DNA from: UBA7332 sp051652645
GTDB lineage: Bacteria; Bacteroidota; Bacteroidia; Bacteroidales; UBA7332
NCBI GenBank assembly: GCA_051652645.1
Contig: JBOFUP010000072.1
Coordinates: 18,670 to 82,669 of the forward strand
Reading direction: 5' to 3'
DNA: 64,000 bases
Made by a program: the position numbers and the translations under genes. The first letter of the stretch is position 1; each line of letters starts with the position of its first letter. Below the pieces are notes generated by a model that was given only the letters and a program-made list of their open reading frames with translations, made no database searches and was not told where the DNA came from. This document shows positions 27,882-35,995 of the stretch, in pieces.

Positions 27882-28086
27882 CTTATAGTATATATACTGT
27901 TTTACGGCCTTTCACGTATCAAAATGAGACGTGTAATCAAAGCATACGACTAACCACAGTCAAACTATATCATATAATGAGTGAGAGATCTAATACGACC
28001 ACGAGTTTGAGCATTGATTACTCATTTATCAAGTCTCACTACCTACAAATAAATAAATCGCCATATCCACATTAGGGTTGAATTGA

Positions 28087-29208
28087 TCAATAGTCCTTAC
28101 CTGACCTACTCTCTAGCCTACCCTTCCAATATCCATTTGCAAAAGAGATAAACTCCTCTTGATTACACACAGGTGCAGAGATACGTTTTATTAGAGAAGA
28201 AGATACAAAACCTTTTGTAGCTAACTGCAAACCAGCTTGGCGTAAATCATCTAAAAGCTGAGATTGCAGATCAAGCAATGATGGATTATTAAAGAGATAC
28301 ATTATAGCTGGACGTAGCAGCTCTGCTGCAACAAAGCGATGATCATTGTGAGCTAACGCTCTGAAGTGAGATCGCAAGGAATCAAAATGTGAGAGTTCTG
28401 GAAATCCACATAATGACAGTAAAACCAAAGATTGATCTTCTCGCATCCTTCTAGTTGGATGACAAACGGTATCTACTCCCCTCATCATAAATGGATGTAA
28501 AGAGGATACATGCCTATCAAAATAACACTTCAGTTTGTCGGGCATACCATCTGCATAGAGCGGAAAAGCATATACAACCATATCTGCACTATCTAGTAGA
28601 TTAGCCAAAAGAGCATGATCATCACTATCTTTGAAAATACAATCACCAGCATTTCGTTGCCAACAATGCCAACATCCTGTACATGATTTGATTCGATAAT
28701 CTGATATATCAACCGTTCTAACATCGATAGTATTGACACCTCTCAGTCCCTCAACCAAGGCGGATGTTAATAGAGCTGTATACCCGTGCTCCTTACGCGG
28801 GGAAGCTGTAAGTACTACAACACTCTTTGGAACCCTAGCAATCCTCTGACTTACTGGGATTAGATCTTCCAATGGAGAATCCAAATGCATAGCTGGACGT
28901 AATAACTTAAAGAGTGAGCTATCCCCTTGAAATTTCAATCTTCTAGTTATTATTCCCCAAAGAGGATTTAACCTACCAGATGAGAGCTTTAGCCAATCAT
29001 TAAAATCACATCGTAGTGATGCATCAAATTCTGGAGAGTGTGACCTATGAAGCTCTACCCCTTTTGAACCAATCATCACAAAGCACTCTAGATCTATATC
29101 TTGAAAGTAAAACTGTAATATACGATCTTCTTGATGAGAATCGACCATTACTAGCTCCACCATAGCAGACATTGCCTCATAAGGGTTGAGAATACGTTTC
29201 TTTTTCAT
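28087..29208 (-). CDS. SCP2-like domain fused to a flavodoxin-like (iron-sulfur) flavoprotein
   Basis: 373 residues. Residues about 15-110 look like a sterol-carrier-protein-2 domain (pattern SLRCDFNDWLKLSSGRLNP, then LKFQGDSSLFKLL). Residues about 128-340 are an NADPH-dependent FMN reductase/flavodoxin-like domain with the FMN phosphate loop TASPRKEHGYT (134-144). A cysteine set, Cys176, Cys179, Cys182 and Cys190, follows, like the compact cluster motif of iron-sulfur flavoproteins. An SCP2 domain usually binds a lipid or acyl chain, so a lipid or quinone substrate is an attractive inference. Single gene, next to the inverted tRNA-Arg. Confidence 0.75.
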   Translation of the reverse strand: MKKKRILNPYEAMSAMVELVMVDSHQEDRILQFYFQDIDLECFVMIGSKGVELHRSHSPEFDASLRCDFNDWLKLSSGRLNPLWGIITRRLKFQGDSSLFKLLRPAMHLDSPLEDLIPVSQRIARVPKSVVVLTASPRKEHGYTALLTSALVEGLRGVNTIDVRTVDISDYRIKSCTGCWHCWQRNAGDCIFKDSDDHALLANLLDSADMVVYAFPLYADGMPDKLKCYFDRHVSSLHPFMMRGVDTVCHPTRRMREDQSLVLLSLCGFPELSHFDSLRSHFRALAHNDHRFVAAELLRPAIMYLFNNPSLLDLQSQLLDDLRQAGLQLATKGFVSSSLIKRISAPVCNQEEFISFANGYWKGRLESRSGKDY

Positions 29209-29287
29209 CTTTAAGTAAGTGGTTTAAATAATTCACAGAACAATATATAAATTATACGTTGCAATTCCAAATACTATCTTAAGATAC

Positions 29288-29327
29288 AAAAAAATAGGCT
29301 ATTTGATATCTCTATCAAATAGCCTAT
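29288..29327 (-). terminator. Terminator of tRNA-Arg copy 2
   Basis: 15 bp stem (29294-29308 with 29313-29327). On the minus strand it is followed by seven T residues. It is a diverged copy of the terminator after tRNA-Arg copy 1. Confidence 0.9.
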
Positions 29328-29333
29328 CAAGGG

Positions 29334-29407
29334 TGATCCCGACAGGATTCAAACCTGTAACCTTCTGATCCGTAGTCAGATGCTCTATTCAGTTGAGCTA
29401 CGGAACC
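29334..29407 (-). tRNA. tRNA-Arg (anticodon ACG), copy 2
   Basis: Base-for-base identical to the copy at 12434-12507 over all 74 nt, but on the opposite strand. Anticodon ACG; no encoded CCA. Confidence 0.95.
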
Positions 29408-29442
29408 CTTTGTTAACCGTGATTGTCTCTCGATTACGGATA

Positions 29443-29473
29443 CAAAAGTAGTGCTTTTTTTTAGACCCACAAA
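29443..29473 (-). promoter_or_regulatory. Promoter of tRNA-Arg copy 2
   Basis: On the minus strand TTTG (29470-29473), a 19 bp spacer and TACTTTTG (29443-29450). The same elements, with similar spacer and leader sequence, are found at copy 1. Confidence 0.8.
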
Positions 29474-29558
29474 CTTTTGGTCAAATAATATTTGAAATAA
29501 GATTACACATAAAGCACTAACAGCTGGTAATCATGGGGTATACACATATGTTAAAAAA

Positions 29559-29930
29559 TCACTCTTCCTCATCTTCTACCATATCACCCCAATGTAGCAT
29601 TTCACTTTTTATTGCAAGAAGCTCTCTCTTTACTGCTTCTAGGCGATCAATAATCTCAAAGTTCTTGGATACTCCCTGAGGATTTGCTTTCAACTTGGCC
29701 GCTGCACCTGGCAGAGTCATACCCTGCTCTTTTACTAAGTGCTTAAACTTGCGTATTAGCTCAATATCCTCTTTTGTGTATTGACGAGTCCCTCCGGCTG
29801 TCTTCTTGATACTAAAAATGTCCACCTCTCTCTCCCAAAATCTTAAGAGAGACTCATTGACACCTAGCAAAGCAGCTACTTCACTTATTGAGTAGAATAG
29901 CTTGAGTTTCTTGTTCTTGTGTAGTGCCAT
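29559..29930 (-). CDS. MerR-family transcriptional regulator
   Basis: 123 residues. The N-terminal winged helix-turn-helix is plain: YSISEVAALLGVNESLLRFWERE (broken here as residues 13-35), then the wing with TAGGTRQYTKEDIELI. A coiled-coil helix follows (about 93-115), with an acidic tail. There is no cysteine cluster, so it is not a metal sensor of the MerR/CueR type. It lies 24 bp after the M23 peptidase gene on the same strand, a layout often seen in Bacteroidota. Target unknown. Confidence 0.9.
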   Translation of the reverse strand: MALHKNKKLKLFYSISEVAALLGVNESLLRFWEREVDIFSIKKTAGGTRQYTKEDIELIRKFKHLVKEQGMTLPGAAAKLKANPQGVSKNFEIIDRLEAVKRELLAIKSEMLHWGDMVEDEEE

Positions 29931-29954
29931 CTGTTATATCTCTTTGTAACTATT

Positions 29955-30926
29955 TTAATCCATCATTACGCCCTGTGTAGAAGATAGAAGAACCATCTTA
30001 TCATAATCTTGTGGAGATAGATCCATAAAGTAGTAATTTTGGGGATTGACGTGCTTACCTCGATAGATAACCTCATAGTGAAGGTGAGGGCCTGTTGATT
30101 TACCTGTATTCCCGACCTTACCTATGACTTGACCTCGTTTTACAACAGCACCCTTCTTTACGCTGTAATCATTTAGGTGAGCATATTTTGTTTTATATCC
30201 AAATCCATGATTGATCACTATCGTCTTTCCATAGCCCTGATCCCAATCAGCTTGCTCTACTTTACCATCACCTGTTGCATATACAGGAGTTCCTATTTTT
30301 GCAGTAAAGTCCATCCCCGTATGCATCCTTACGGTCTTATATACAGGATCTATCCTCCTACCAAAACCTGACGACGTTTGCTTAAGGTCTTTGTTTAAAA
30401 CAGGCTGTATAGCAGGAATTGCCATCAGTCTCACTTCTCTTGTGTTGAATAACTCTAGAAGTTCATCATATGAGTGAGATTGAATGAATAACTGCTTGTT
30501 AAGCAAATCCATCTTCTCGGCCGTATTCTTTATAAGAGCTGAATTAGAGAGTGCATCAAACTCCTGATAACGGTTTGTTCTTCCATATTGTGCTGCCCTA
30601 AGCTCTGGAGGAATAGGCTCAGCTTGAAGCATAACTCTATAAAGGTTATCATCTCGCATCTGCAATTCATTCATAATTCTTTGTGCCTCATCAATACGCT
30701 TAGAGAGTATCCTATTTTGTGTAGTTAAAACACTGATTTCTCTTTTAAGCATAGCCTCAAAGGGTGAGTCTATGTAGTAGGCCAAAAGAAAGAAAAGACC
30801 TCCACCCATTAGTATGGAGGTTATTAAGTATCTTATTATCCCCCATGCTCGCTCTCCTGCTGTGGGGTAGACTCGCTCATATGTCAGTGTCTGGTTATTG
30901 TAACGGTAATATATCTTTTTGCTCAT
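29955..30926 (-). CDS. M23-family peptidoglycan endopeptidase, membrane anchored
   Basis: 323 residues. One membrane helix (about 29-51) is followed by a periplasmic coiled coil (about 57-100) and a LytM/M23 domain (about 180-300). The zinc ligands are present: His202 and Asp206 in MHTGMD, and His283 in PHLHYEV, with His281 beside it. An active enzyme would cut peptide crosslinks in the cell wall. The coiled-coil/M23 layout is that of cell-division or shape-related endopeptidases. Divergent from alaS, with overlapping promoters. Confidence 0.92.
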   Translation of the reverse strand: MSKKIYYRYNNQTLTYERVYPTAGERAWGIIRYLITSILMGGGLFFLLAYYIDSPFEAMLKREISVLTTQNRILSKRIDEAQRIMNELQMRDDNLYRVMLQAEPIPPELRAAQYGRTNRYQEFDALSNSALIKNTAEKMDLLNKQLFIQSHSYDELLELFNTREVRLMAIPAIQPVLNKDLKQTSSGFGRRIDPVYKTVRMHTGMDFTAKIGTPVYATGDGKVEQADWDQGYGKTIVINHGFGYKTKYAHLNDYSVKKGAVVKRGQVIGKVGNTGKSTGPHLHYEVIYRGKHVNPQNYYFMDLSPQDYDKMVLLSSTQGVMMD

Positions 30927-30977
30927 TGCTAATACAAATTATGGCGGCAATAGCTTTTTTATGCCAAAATATATCGG

Positions 30978-31004
30978 CAAATATAGTCTAAAAGTGTACT
31001 TTTG
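30978..31004. promoter_or_regulatory. Overlapping divergent promoters for M23 peptidase and alaS
   Basis: Minus-strand TATATTTG at 30978-30985 (for the peptidase gene) and plus-strand TACTTTTG at 30997-31004 (for alaS). Each -7 box lies in the -33/spacer zone of the other, so polymerases should compete. Confidence 0.6.
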
Positions 31005-31030
31005 CAACTATAATACTAACTATATATTCT

Positions 31031-33649
31031 ATGTTGTCAGCAAAAGAGATCAGAGAATCTTACAAAAAGTTCTTTGAAGAGAAAGGACACCAGATCGTAC
31101 CATCTGCACCGATGGTGATCAAAGACGATCCGACGTTGATGTTTACTAACGCCGGAATGAACCAGTTCAAAGATATTATTTTGGGCAATAGCCCTATAAA
31201 ATACAGCCGTGTGGCTGACTCTCAAAAGTGCCTTAGGGTTAGTGGCAAGCACAACGACCTTGAGGAGGTTGGTATTGACACATACCACCACACAATGTTT
31301 GAGATGTTAGGTAACTGGTCATTCGGTGACTACTTCAAAAAAGAGGCTATCGAATGGGCTTGGGAATATCTTGTAGATGTTTTGAAGCTTGACCCAAGTC
31401 GCCTATATGCTACGGTATTTGAAGGTTATGCACCTGAGGGTCTTGAGCGAGACAATGAGGCAGCTGCTATTTGGGAGAAATTCCTTCCTGCTGATCGCAT
31501 TATCAATGGCAACCGCAAAGACAACTTCTGGGAAATGGGAGACATGGGCCCATGTGGTCCTTGTTCTGAAGTACATATAGACCTTCGCTCTGAAGCCGAG
31601 CGTGCTGAGGTCGACGGTCTGACTTTGGTAAACGAGAGCCACCCTCAGGTTGTAGAGATCTGGAACTTGGTATTCATGCAGTACAACCGTAAGGCTGATG
31701 GATCCCTAGAGGGACTACCAGCTCGAGTTATTGACACAGGCATGGGCTTTGAGCGCCTAGCAATGGCCGTTCAGGGAAAAACATCAAACTATGACACTGA
31801 TGTTTTCCAGCCAATAATACAGACAATGGCCAAAATGGCTAACGTAAGTTATGGTGTAAACGAGCAGACTGACATTGCTCTTCGCGTTATCGCAGACCAC
31901 GTACGTACGATAGCTTTCTCTATTACAGACGGACAGCTACCTTCAAACGCAAAAGCAGGATATGTAATTCGCAGAATCCTTCGTCGCGCCGTACGTTATG
32001 GATACACATTCTTGGGCCAAACTAGCTCATTCATGCATAAACTACTACCTTCACTTATCGACACTATGGGTGACGCTTATGGTGAGCTAGTACAGCAAAA
32101 AGGGCTAATCGAGAAGGTTATCAAAGAAGAAGAGGAGTCATTTCTTCGTACACTAGAGACAGGTATTAAATTACTAGAGGGTGTAATGAACACAACTAAA
32201 GCTGAAGGAAAAACTGAGGTTAGTGGTGTTACAGCATTCACTCTTTACGATACATACGGCTTCCCTCTTGACTTGACGGAACTTATCCTTAAGGAGAATC
32301 ATATGAGCTGCAACATTGAGGAGTTTGATGCTCAAATGAAAATGCAGAAAGATCGCGCTCGCAACGCTGCGGCCATTGAAACGGGCGATTGGATTATACT
32401 AAAAGAGGGCGACCAGCTATTCGTAGGGTATGACCTAATGGAGTGTGACACTGAGATCCTTCGTTACAGACAGATCAAACAAAAGAATCAAACCCTATAC
32501 CAATTGGTTCTTGAAAAAACTCCTTTCTATGCTGAAAGTGGTGGTCAAGTTGGAGATATAGGAACTCTTTCTAACGAAGAGGAGTCATTGGTTATATCAA
32601 CGGTAAAACGTGAGAACAACCTAGGCGTACACTACACTTCTAAACTTCCAAAAGATCCAACTGCAACCTTCCGTGCTTCAATTGACATAGAAAAGCGTGA
32701 AGCTACAGCGGGCAATCACACTGCAACTCACTTAATACACGAAGCACTACGTGAAGTGCTAGGCACACACGTTGAACAGAAAGGCTCACTAGTTACTCCT
32801 GATATGTTGAGATTTGACTTCTCCCACTTCCAGAAAGTTACGGATGAAGAGATTGCATTGGTGGAAAAAATGGTAAACCGCAAGATACGCCAGAACTTAG
32901 CTCTTGACGAATTCCGCAGCCTACCTATAGACAAAGCAAAAGAGATGGGAGCAATGGCTCTTTTCGGTGAGAAATATGGTGATGATGTTAGAGTTATTCG
33001 CTATGGCTCGTCGGTTGAACTCTGTGGTGGTACTCACGCTAGCTCTACTGGAGCTATAGGTATGATTAAGATCATAGCAGAGAGCTCTATAGCTGCAGGT
33101 ATTCGCCGTATTGAGGCTATCTCTGGAGAGAAAGTTGAAGAATACATTACTCTTCAAAGCAATATACTTCGTGATCTTAGATCAATGCTTAACAACGCTC
33201 CAAATATTACTCAAGCTATCCGCAAGACCATTGAGGAGAGTCAAGAGTTGAAGAAGGTTGTAGAAGAGATGATGAAAGAAAAAGCTGTACAGATCAAAAA
33301 AGGATTAGTACAAATGGCTGTTGAGATAAATGGCATAAAAGTTATTCGTCTTGAAGGCAATTTCCCTGCTGAAATGGTTAAGAATATTGCATTTGAACTA
33401 CGTGGAGAAATTACAGACAAGTTTATTTTTGCAGCTGCTACAACTGACAACAACAAACCTATGCTTACTGTAATGATGAGCGACGCTCTTGTTTCTGATG
33501 GTTTGAACGCTGGAGCTATCGTACGCGAGGCGGCTAAACTTATCCAAGGTGGCGGCGGTGGCCAAGCTCACTTTGCACAAGCTGGAGGGAAAAATTCAGA
33601 TGGAACAAGTTCTGCTTTGAGTAAGATATTAGAAATCGCAGGTTGCTAA
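31031..33649 (+). CDS. alaS: Alanine-tRNA ligase
   Basis: 872 residues, full length. Catalytic domain (1-about 250, with FTNAGMNQFKD and the MGDMGPCGPC block), tRNA-binding domain, then the editing domain with HTATHLIHEAL and the CGGTHASSTG zinc motif, and the C-terminal C-Ala domain ending in the GGGGGQAHFAQAGG segment. It charges tRNA-Ala and clears Ser/Gly mischarging. Single gene followed by its own terminator. Confidence 0.98.
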   Translation: MLSAKEIRESYKKFFEEKGHQIVPSAPMVIKDDPTLMFTNAGMNQFKDIILGNSPIKYSRVADSQKCLRVSGKHNDLEEVGIDTYHHTMFEMLGNWSFGDYFKKEAIEWAWEYLVDVLKLDPSRLYATVFEGYAPEGLERDNEAAAIWEKFLPADRIINGNRKDNFWEMGDMGPCGPCSEVHIDLRSEAERAEVDGLTLVNESHPQVVEIWNLVFMQYNRKADGSLEGLPARVIDTGMGFERLAMAVQGKTSNYDTDVFQPIIQTMAKMANVSYGVNEQTDIALRVIADHVRTIAFSITDGQLPSNAKAGYVIRRILRRAVRYGYTFLGQTSSFMHKLLPSLIDTMGDAYGELVQQKGLIEKVIKEEEESFLRTLETGIKLLEGVMNTTKAEGKTEVSGVTAFTLYDTYGFPLDLTELILKENHMSCNIEEFDAQMKMQKDRARNAAAIETGDWIILKEGDQLFVGYDLMECDTEILRYRQIKQKNQTLYQLVLEKTPFYAESGGQVGDIGTLSNEEESLVISTVKRENNLGVHYTSKLPKDPTATFRASIDIEKREATAGNHTATHLIHEALREVLGTHVEQKGSLVTPDMLRFDFSHFQKVTDEEIALVEKMVNRKIRQNLALDEFRSLPIDKAKEMGAMALFGEKYGDDVRVIRYGSSVELCGGTHASSTGAIGMIKIIAESSIAAGIRRIEAISGEKVEEYITLQSNILRDLRSMLNNAPNITQAIRKTIEESQELKKVVEEMMKEKAVQIKKGLVQMAVEINGIKVIRLEGNFPAEMVKNIAFELRGEITDKFIFAAATTDNNKPMLTVMMSDALVSDGLNAGAIVREAAKLIQGGGGGQAHFAQAGGKNSDGTSSALSKILEIAGC

Positions 33650-33654
33650 AACCA

Positions 33655-33685
33655 ATATAAAGCGATCTAAATGATCGCTTTATAT
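33655..33685 (+). terminator. Terminator of alaS
   Basis: 13 bp perfect stem (33655-33667 with 33673-33685), 5 nt loop, directly after the stop codon. Confidence 0.8.
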
Positions 33686-33745
33686 GCTATCTAACATCTA
33701 TTTGTTCATTTAACAGTAATAATGAAAATATTTGTGTTAAAATAG

Positions 33746-33776
33746 TTGGTATAATTAGATTACCACACTATATTTG
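33746..33776 (+). promoter_or_regulatory. Promoter of a putative non-coding RNA
   Basis: TTGG (33746-33749), a 19 bp spacer and TATATTTG (33769-33776): a full Bacteroidota promoter with no protein gene behind it for 316 bp. Transcription would start near 33783. Confidence 0.75.
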
Positions 33777-33782
33777 CATCGA

Positions 33783-34050
33783 AGAATCAGTCGTGCTGCT
33801 ACGATTGGTAAACTCACAGTTTTAGTTTAAAAAACCGAGACAAGCTTTGGTTTCTAATGGCGGGCCGCGCCTTCGGGTAAACTTTATGTTCGGCGGATTA
33901 CAGCGGAGATCGGGCACTCAAATCATGTCATACGGAGTTTTATTCATATCCTTAATGGTACGATTGGTTCTTCTTTTTTCACTACTACAGACTCTTATTA
34001 CAATATGAGATATAAAATCCCGTGTATCATATCGATATGCGGGATTTTTT
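33783..34050 (+). ncRNA. Putative structured RNA, about 270 nt
   Basis: Lies between a strong promoter (33746-33776) and an intrinsic terminator (34014-34050), on the plus strand, with no convincing reading frame. A GC-rich block (about 33845-33915) stands out in the otherwise AT-rich intergenic DNA, with short complementary arms such as GCGCC near 33869 and GGCGG near 33893, as in a folded RNA. It does not carry the conserved signatures I know for tmRNA, RNase P RNA or the SRP apical loop. A 6S-type or lineage-specific RNA is possible. Ends are estimates. Confidence 0.5.
34014..34050 (+). terminator. Terminator of the putative RNA
   Basis: 9 bp stem AAAATCCCG/CGGGATTTT (34014-34022 with 34040-34048), a 17 nt partly self-paired loop and a T run. 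Confidence 0.75.
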
Positions 34051-34054
34051 GTTA

Positions 34055-34062
34055 TATATTTG
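34055..34062 (+). promoter_or_regulatory. Promoter -7 box of the S41 protease gene
   Basis: TATATTTG, 30 bp before the ATG at 34093. It covers the in-frame TTG at 34060, which rules that codon out as the start. Confidence 0.6.
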
Positions 34063-34092
34063 TGCGAAGTCGCAACTAAACATATAGAAACA

Positions 34093-35772
34093 ATGATAAA
34101 AAAGAGAATAAAGTATCTCCTACCTGCTATTGCCATATCAATTCTTACTTCAAATACATATGGTCAAAATGAAGAGAAACACAACTTTGATATTACTAAA
34201 AATCTAGATATATTTCACTCGATAGTTCGCGAAGCAAACCTATTCTACGTTGATTCAATACAACCAGAAAAGATGATTAGCAAAGGAATAGATGCTATGC
34301 TTTATTCGCTTGATCCATACACGAACTACATTCCTGAGTCTGACATGGAGGACTTCAAATTCATGACAACAGGTGAATACGGCGGTATAGGATCTATGAT
34401 TATGGCTAGAAATGGTAGTATATTCATCTCTGAGCCATACGAGGGAATGCCTGCACTTACCTACGGACTAAAGGCCGGTGATGAAATATTAGAGATTGAC
34501 GGAGTTAGCATGAAGGGAAAACAAGTTTCCGACGCTAGCAACCTACTCAAAGGAGAAGCAAATACAAAAATCACTATTAAGATCCTGCCTTTCGGGGAGA
34601 GCAACCCTAAGGACATTGAGGTAAAACGACAAAAAATTCAGTTAAGCTCTATACCCTATTCTGGTGTAATGGACAATAACAAAGGCTATATACAGATATC
34701 TCAATTTACAGACAAGACAGGGGATGAGTTCAAAGAAGCATTTCTTAGACTCAAAAATCAGCATCAAATAGAGTCGCTTGTTATTGATCTTCGCGAAAAT
34801 GGTGGAGGAATAATGGAGGAAGCCATAAAGGTTGTTAACCTGTTCACACCAAGAGGAAGAGAAGTTGTTTCCACAAAAGGTAAAGTTAAACAGTGGGATA
34901 GAGTTTACAAAACAACTCTAGAGCCTATTGACACAATCATGCCAATAGCTATACTCGTCAATAAAGGGAGTGCCTCTGCCTCTGAAATACTATCCGGAGC
35001 ACTTCAAGATATGGATAGGGCTGTTGTGATGGGACAAAGAACATTTGGCAAAGGACTCGTACAAACAACCAGAAACCTAAGCTACAACACTACTCTTAAG
35101 GTTACAACGGCAAAATACTACACACCAAGCGGTAGATGTGTACAAGCTATTAACTATGCTAATAGAAATGCTGATGGAAGTGTCGGAGCCATACCTGATA
35201 GCTTAACAAATATCTTTTATACAACAAACGGAAGAAGCGTTAGAGATGGTGGTGGTGTAACTCCTGATATTTCACTCACTCCAACCGAATCGCCAAACAT
35301 CCTATACTACCTAATGAGTGATTTCATAATCTTTGACTATGCCTCAATGTATAGAGCAAAACATCCAACTATAGTAGCTGCTAATAGTTTTGAACTAAGC
35401 GATGAGGAGTATAAAGAGTTTGCTGAATATGTTAAGTCAAAGAACTTCACATATGACCGTCAAAGCGAAAAAGTCCTAACTCAACTTAAGGAGGTAGCTA
35501 AATTTGAAGGTTATTTTGATGAAGCAAAAACCGAATTTGAAGCACTAGAAGCGAAGCTTCAACACAATCTTGACCACTCTTTGGATACATTCAAAGATGA
35601 GATAAAGCAATTCCTTGGAGATGAAATAATAAAAAGATACTACTATCAGAAAGGAAGTGCGGAATTTATGCTGCGTTTCGATCCTGAAGTAAAGAGTGCT
35701 CTTGAACTACTAAATGATCAAAGCAAATACAAAGAAACATTATCTCCACCGAGTGAAATAACAACAAAATAA
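34093..35772 (+). CDS. S41-family C-terminal processing protease (CtpA-like)
   Basis: 559 residues from the ATG at 34093. A signal peptide (1-24, ending NTYGQ) is followed by a helical N-terminal region, a PDZ domain (about 90-175; MPALTYGLKAGDEIL) and the S41 catalytic domain. The serine/lysine dyad is visible as Ser295 in KGSASASEI and Lys320 in FGKGLVQ. The C-terminal helical region is about 150 residues. It should degrade or trim periplasmic proteins from their C-termini. Single gene with terminator. Confidence 0.95.
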   Translation: MIKKRIKYLLPAIAISILTSNTYGQNEEKHNFDITKNLDIFHSIVREANLFYVDSIQPEKMISKGIDAMLYSLDPYTNYIPESDMEDFKFMTTGEYGGIGSMIMARNGSIFISEPYEGMPALTYGLKAGDEILEIDGVSMKGKQVSDASNLLKGEANTKITIKILPFGESNPKDIEVKRQKIQLSSIPYSGVMDNNKGYIQISQFTDKTGDEFKEAFLRLKNQHQIESLVIDLRENGGGIMEEAIKVVNLFTPRGREVVSTKGKVKQWDRVYKTTLEPIDTIMPIAILVNKGSASASEILSGALQDMDRAVVMGQRTFGKGLVQTTRNLSYNTTLKVTTAKYYTPSGRCVQAINYANRNADGSVGAIPDSLTNIFYTTNGRSVRDGGGVTPDISLTPTESPNILYYLMSDFIIFDYASMYRAKHPTIVAANSFELSDEEYKEFAEYVKSKNFTYDRQSEKVLTQLKEVAKFEGYFDEAKTEFEALEAKLQHNLDHSLDTFKDEIKQFLGDEIIKRYYYQKGSAEFMLRFDPEVKSALELLNDQSKYKETLSPPSEITTK

Positions 35773-35796
35773 AAAGTATAACATTTAGCAACCATA

Positions 35797-35841
35797 AAAG
35801 GGAGTATATGCAACTAGTTTGTGCATTTACTCCCTTTAACT
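35797..35841 (+). terminator. Terminator of the S41 protease gene
   Basis: Stem AAAGGGAGTA/TACTCCCTTT, extended with one mismatch (35797-35812 with 35822-35837), followed by T-rich sequence. Confidence 0.75.
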
Positions 35842-35995
35842 TTTCAATTTGAAAGCAACAACATATATATAGTTTCAAATCGAAAGAGTTCAAAAAAATA
35901 GTTACTAGCACAATTCCACTCTCGCAAATGCCATTTATTTAAACTAGCTTTGTAGTTATTATAAATAAGAAAACAAACAAATTAGTAACTATACA

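Noticed and set aside
34060..34092. TTG start for the S41 protease (11 extra residues)
   Set aside because: The codon lies inside the -7 promoter box, and the ATG at 34093 gives a normal signal peptide.
33918..34136. 72-codon minus-strand frame in the alaS-protease gap
   Set aside because: No coding character, and it crosses the terminator and the protease promoter on the other strand.
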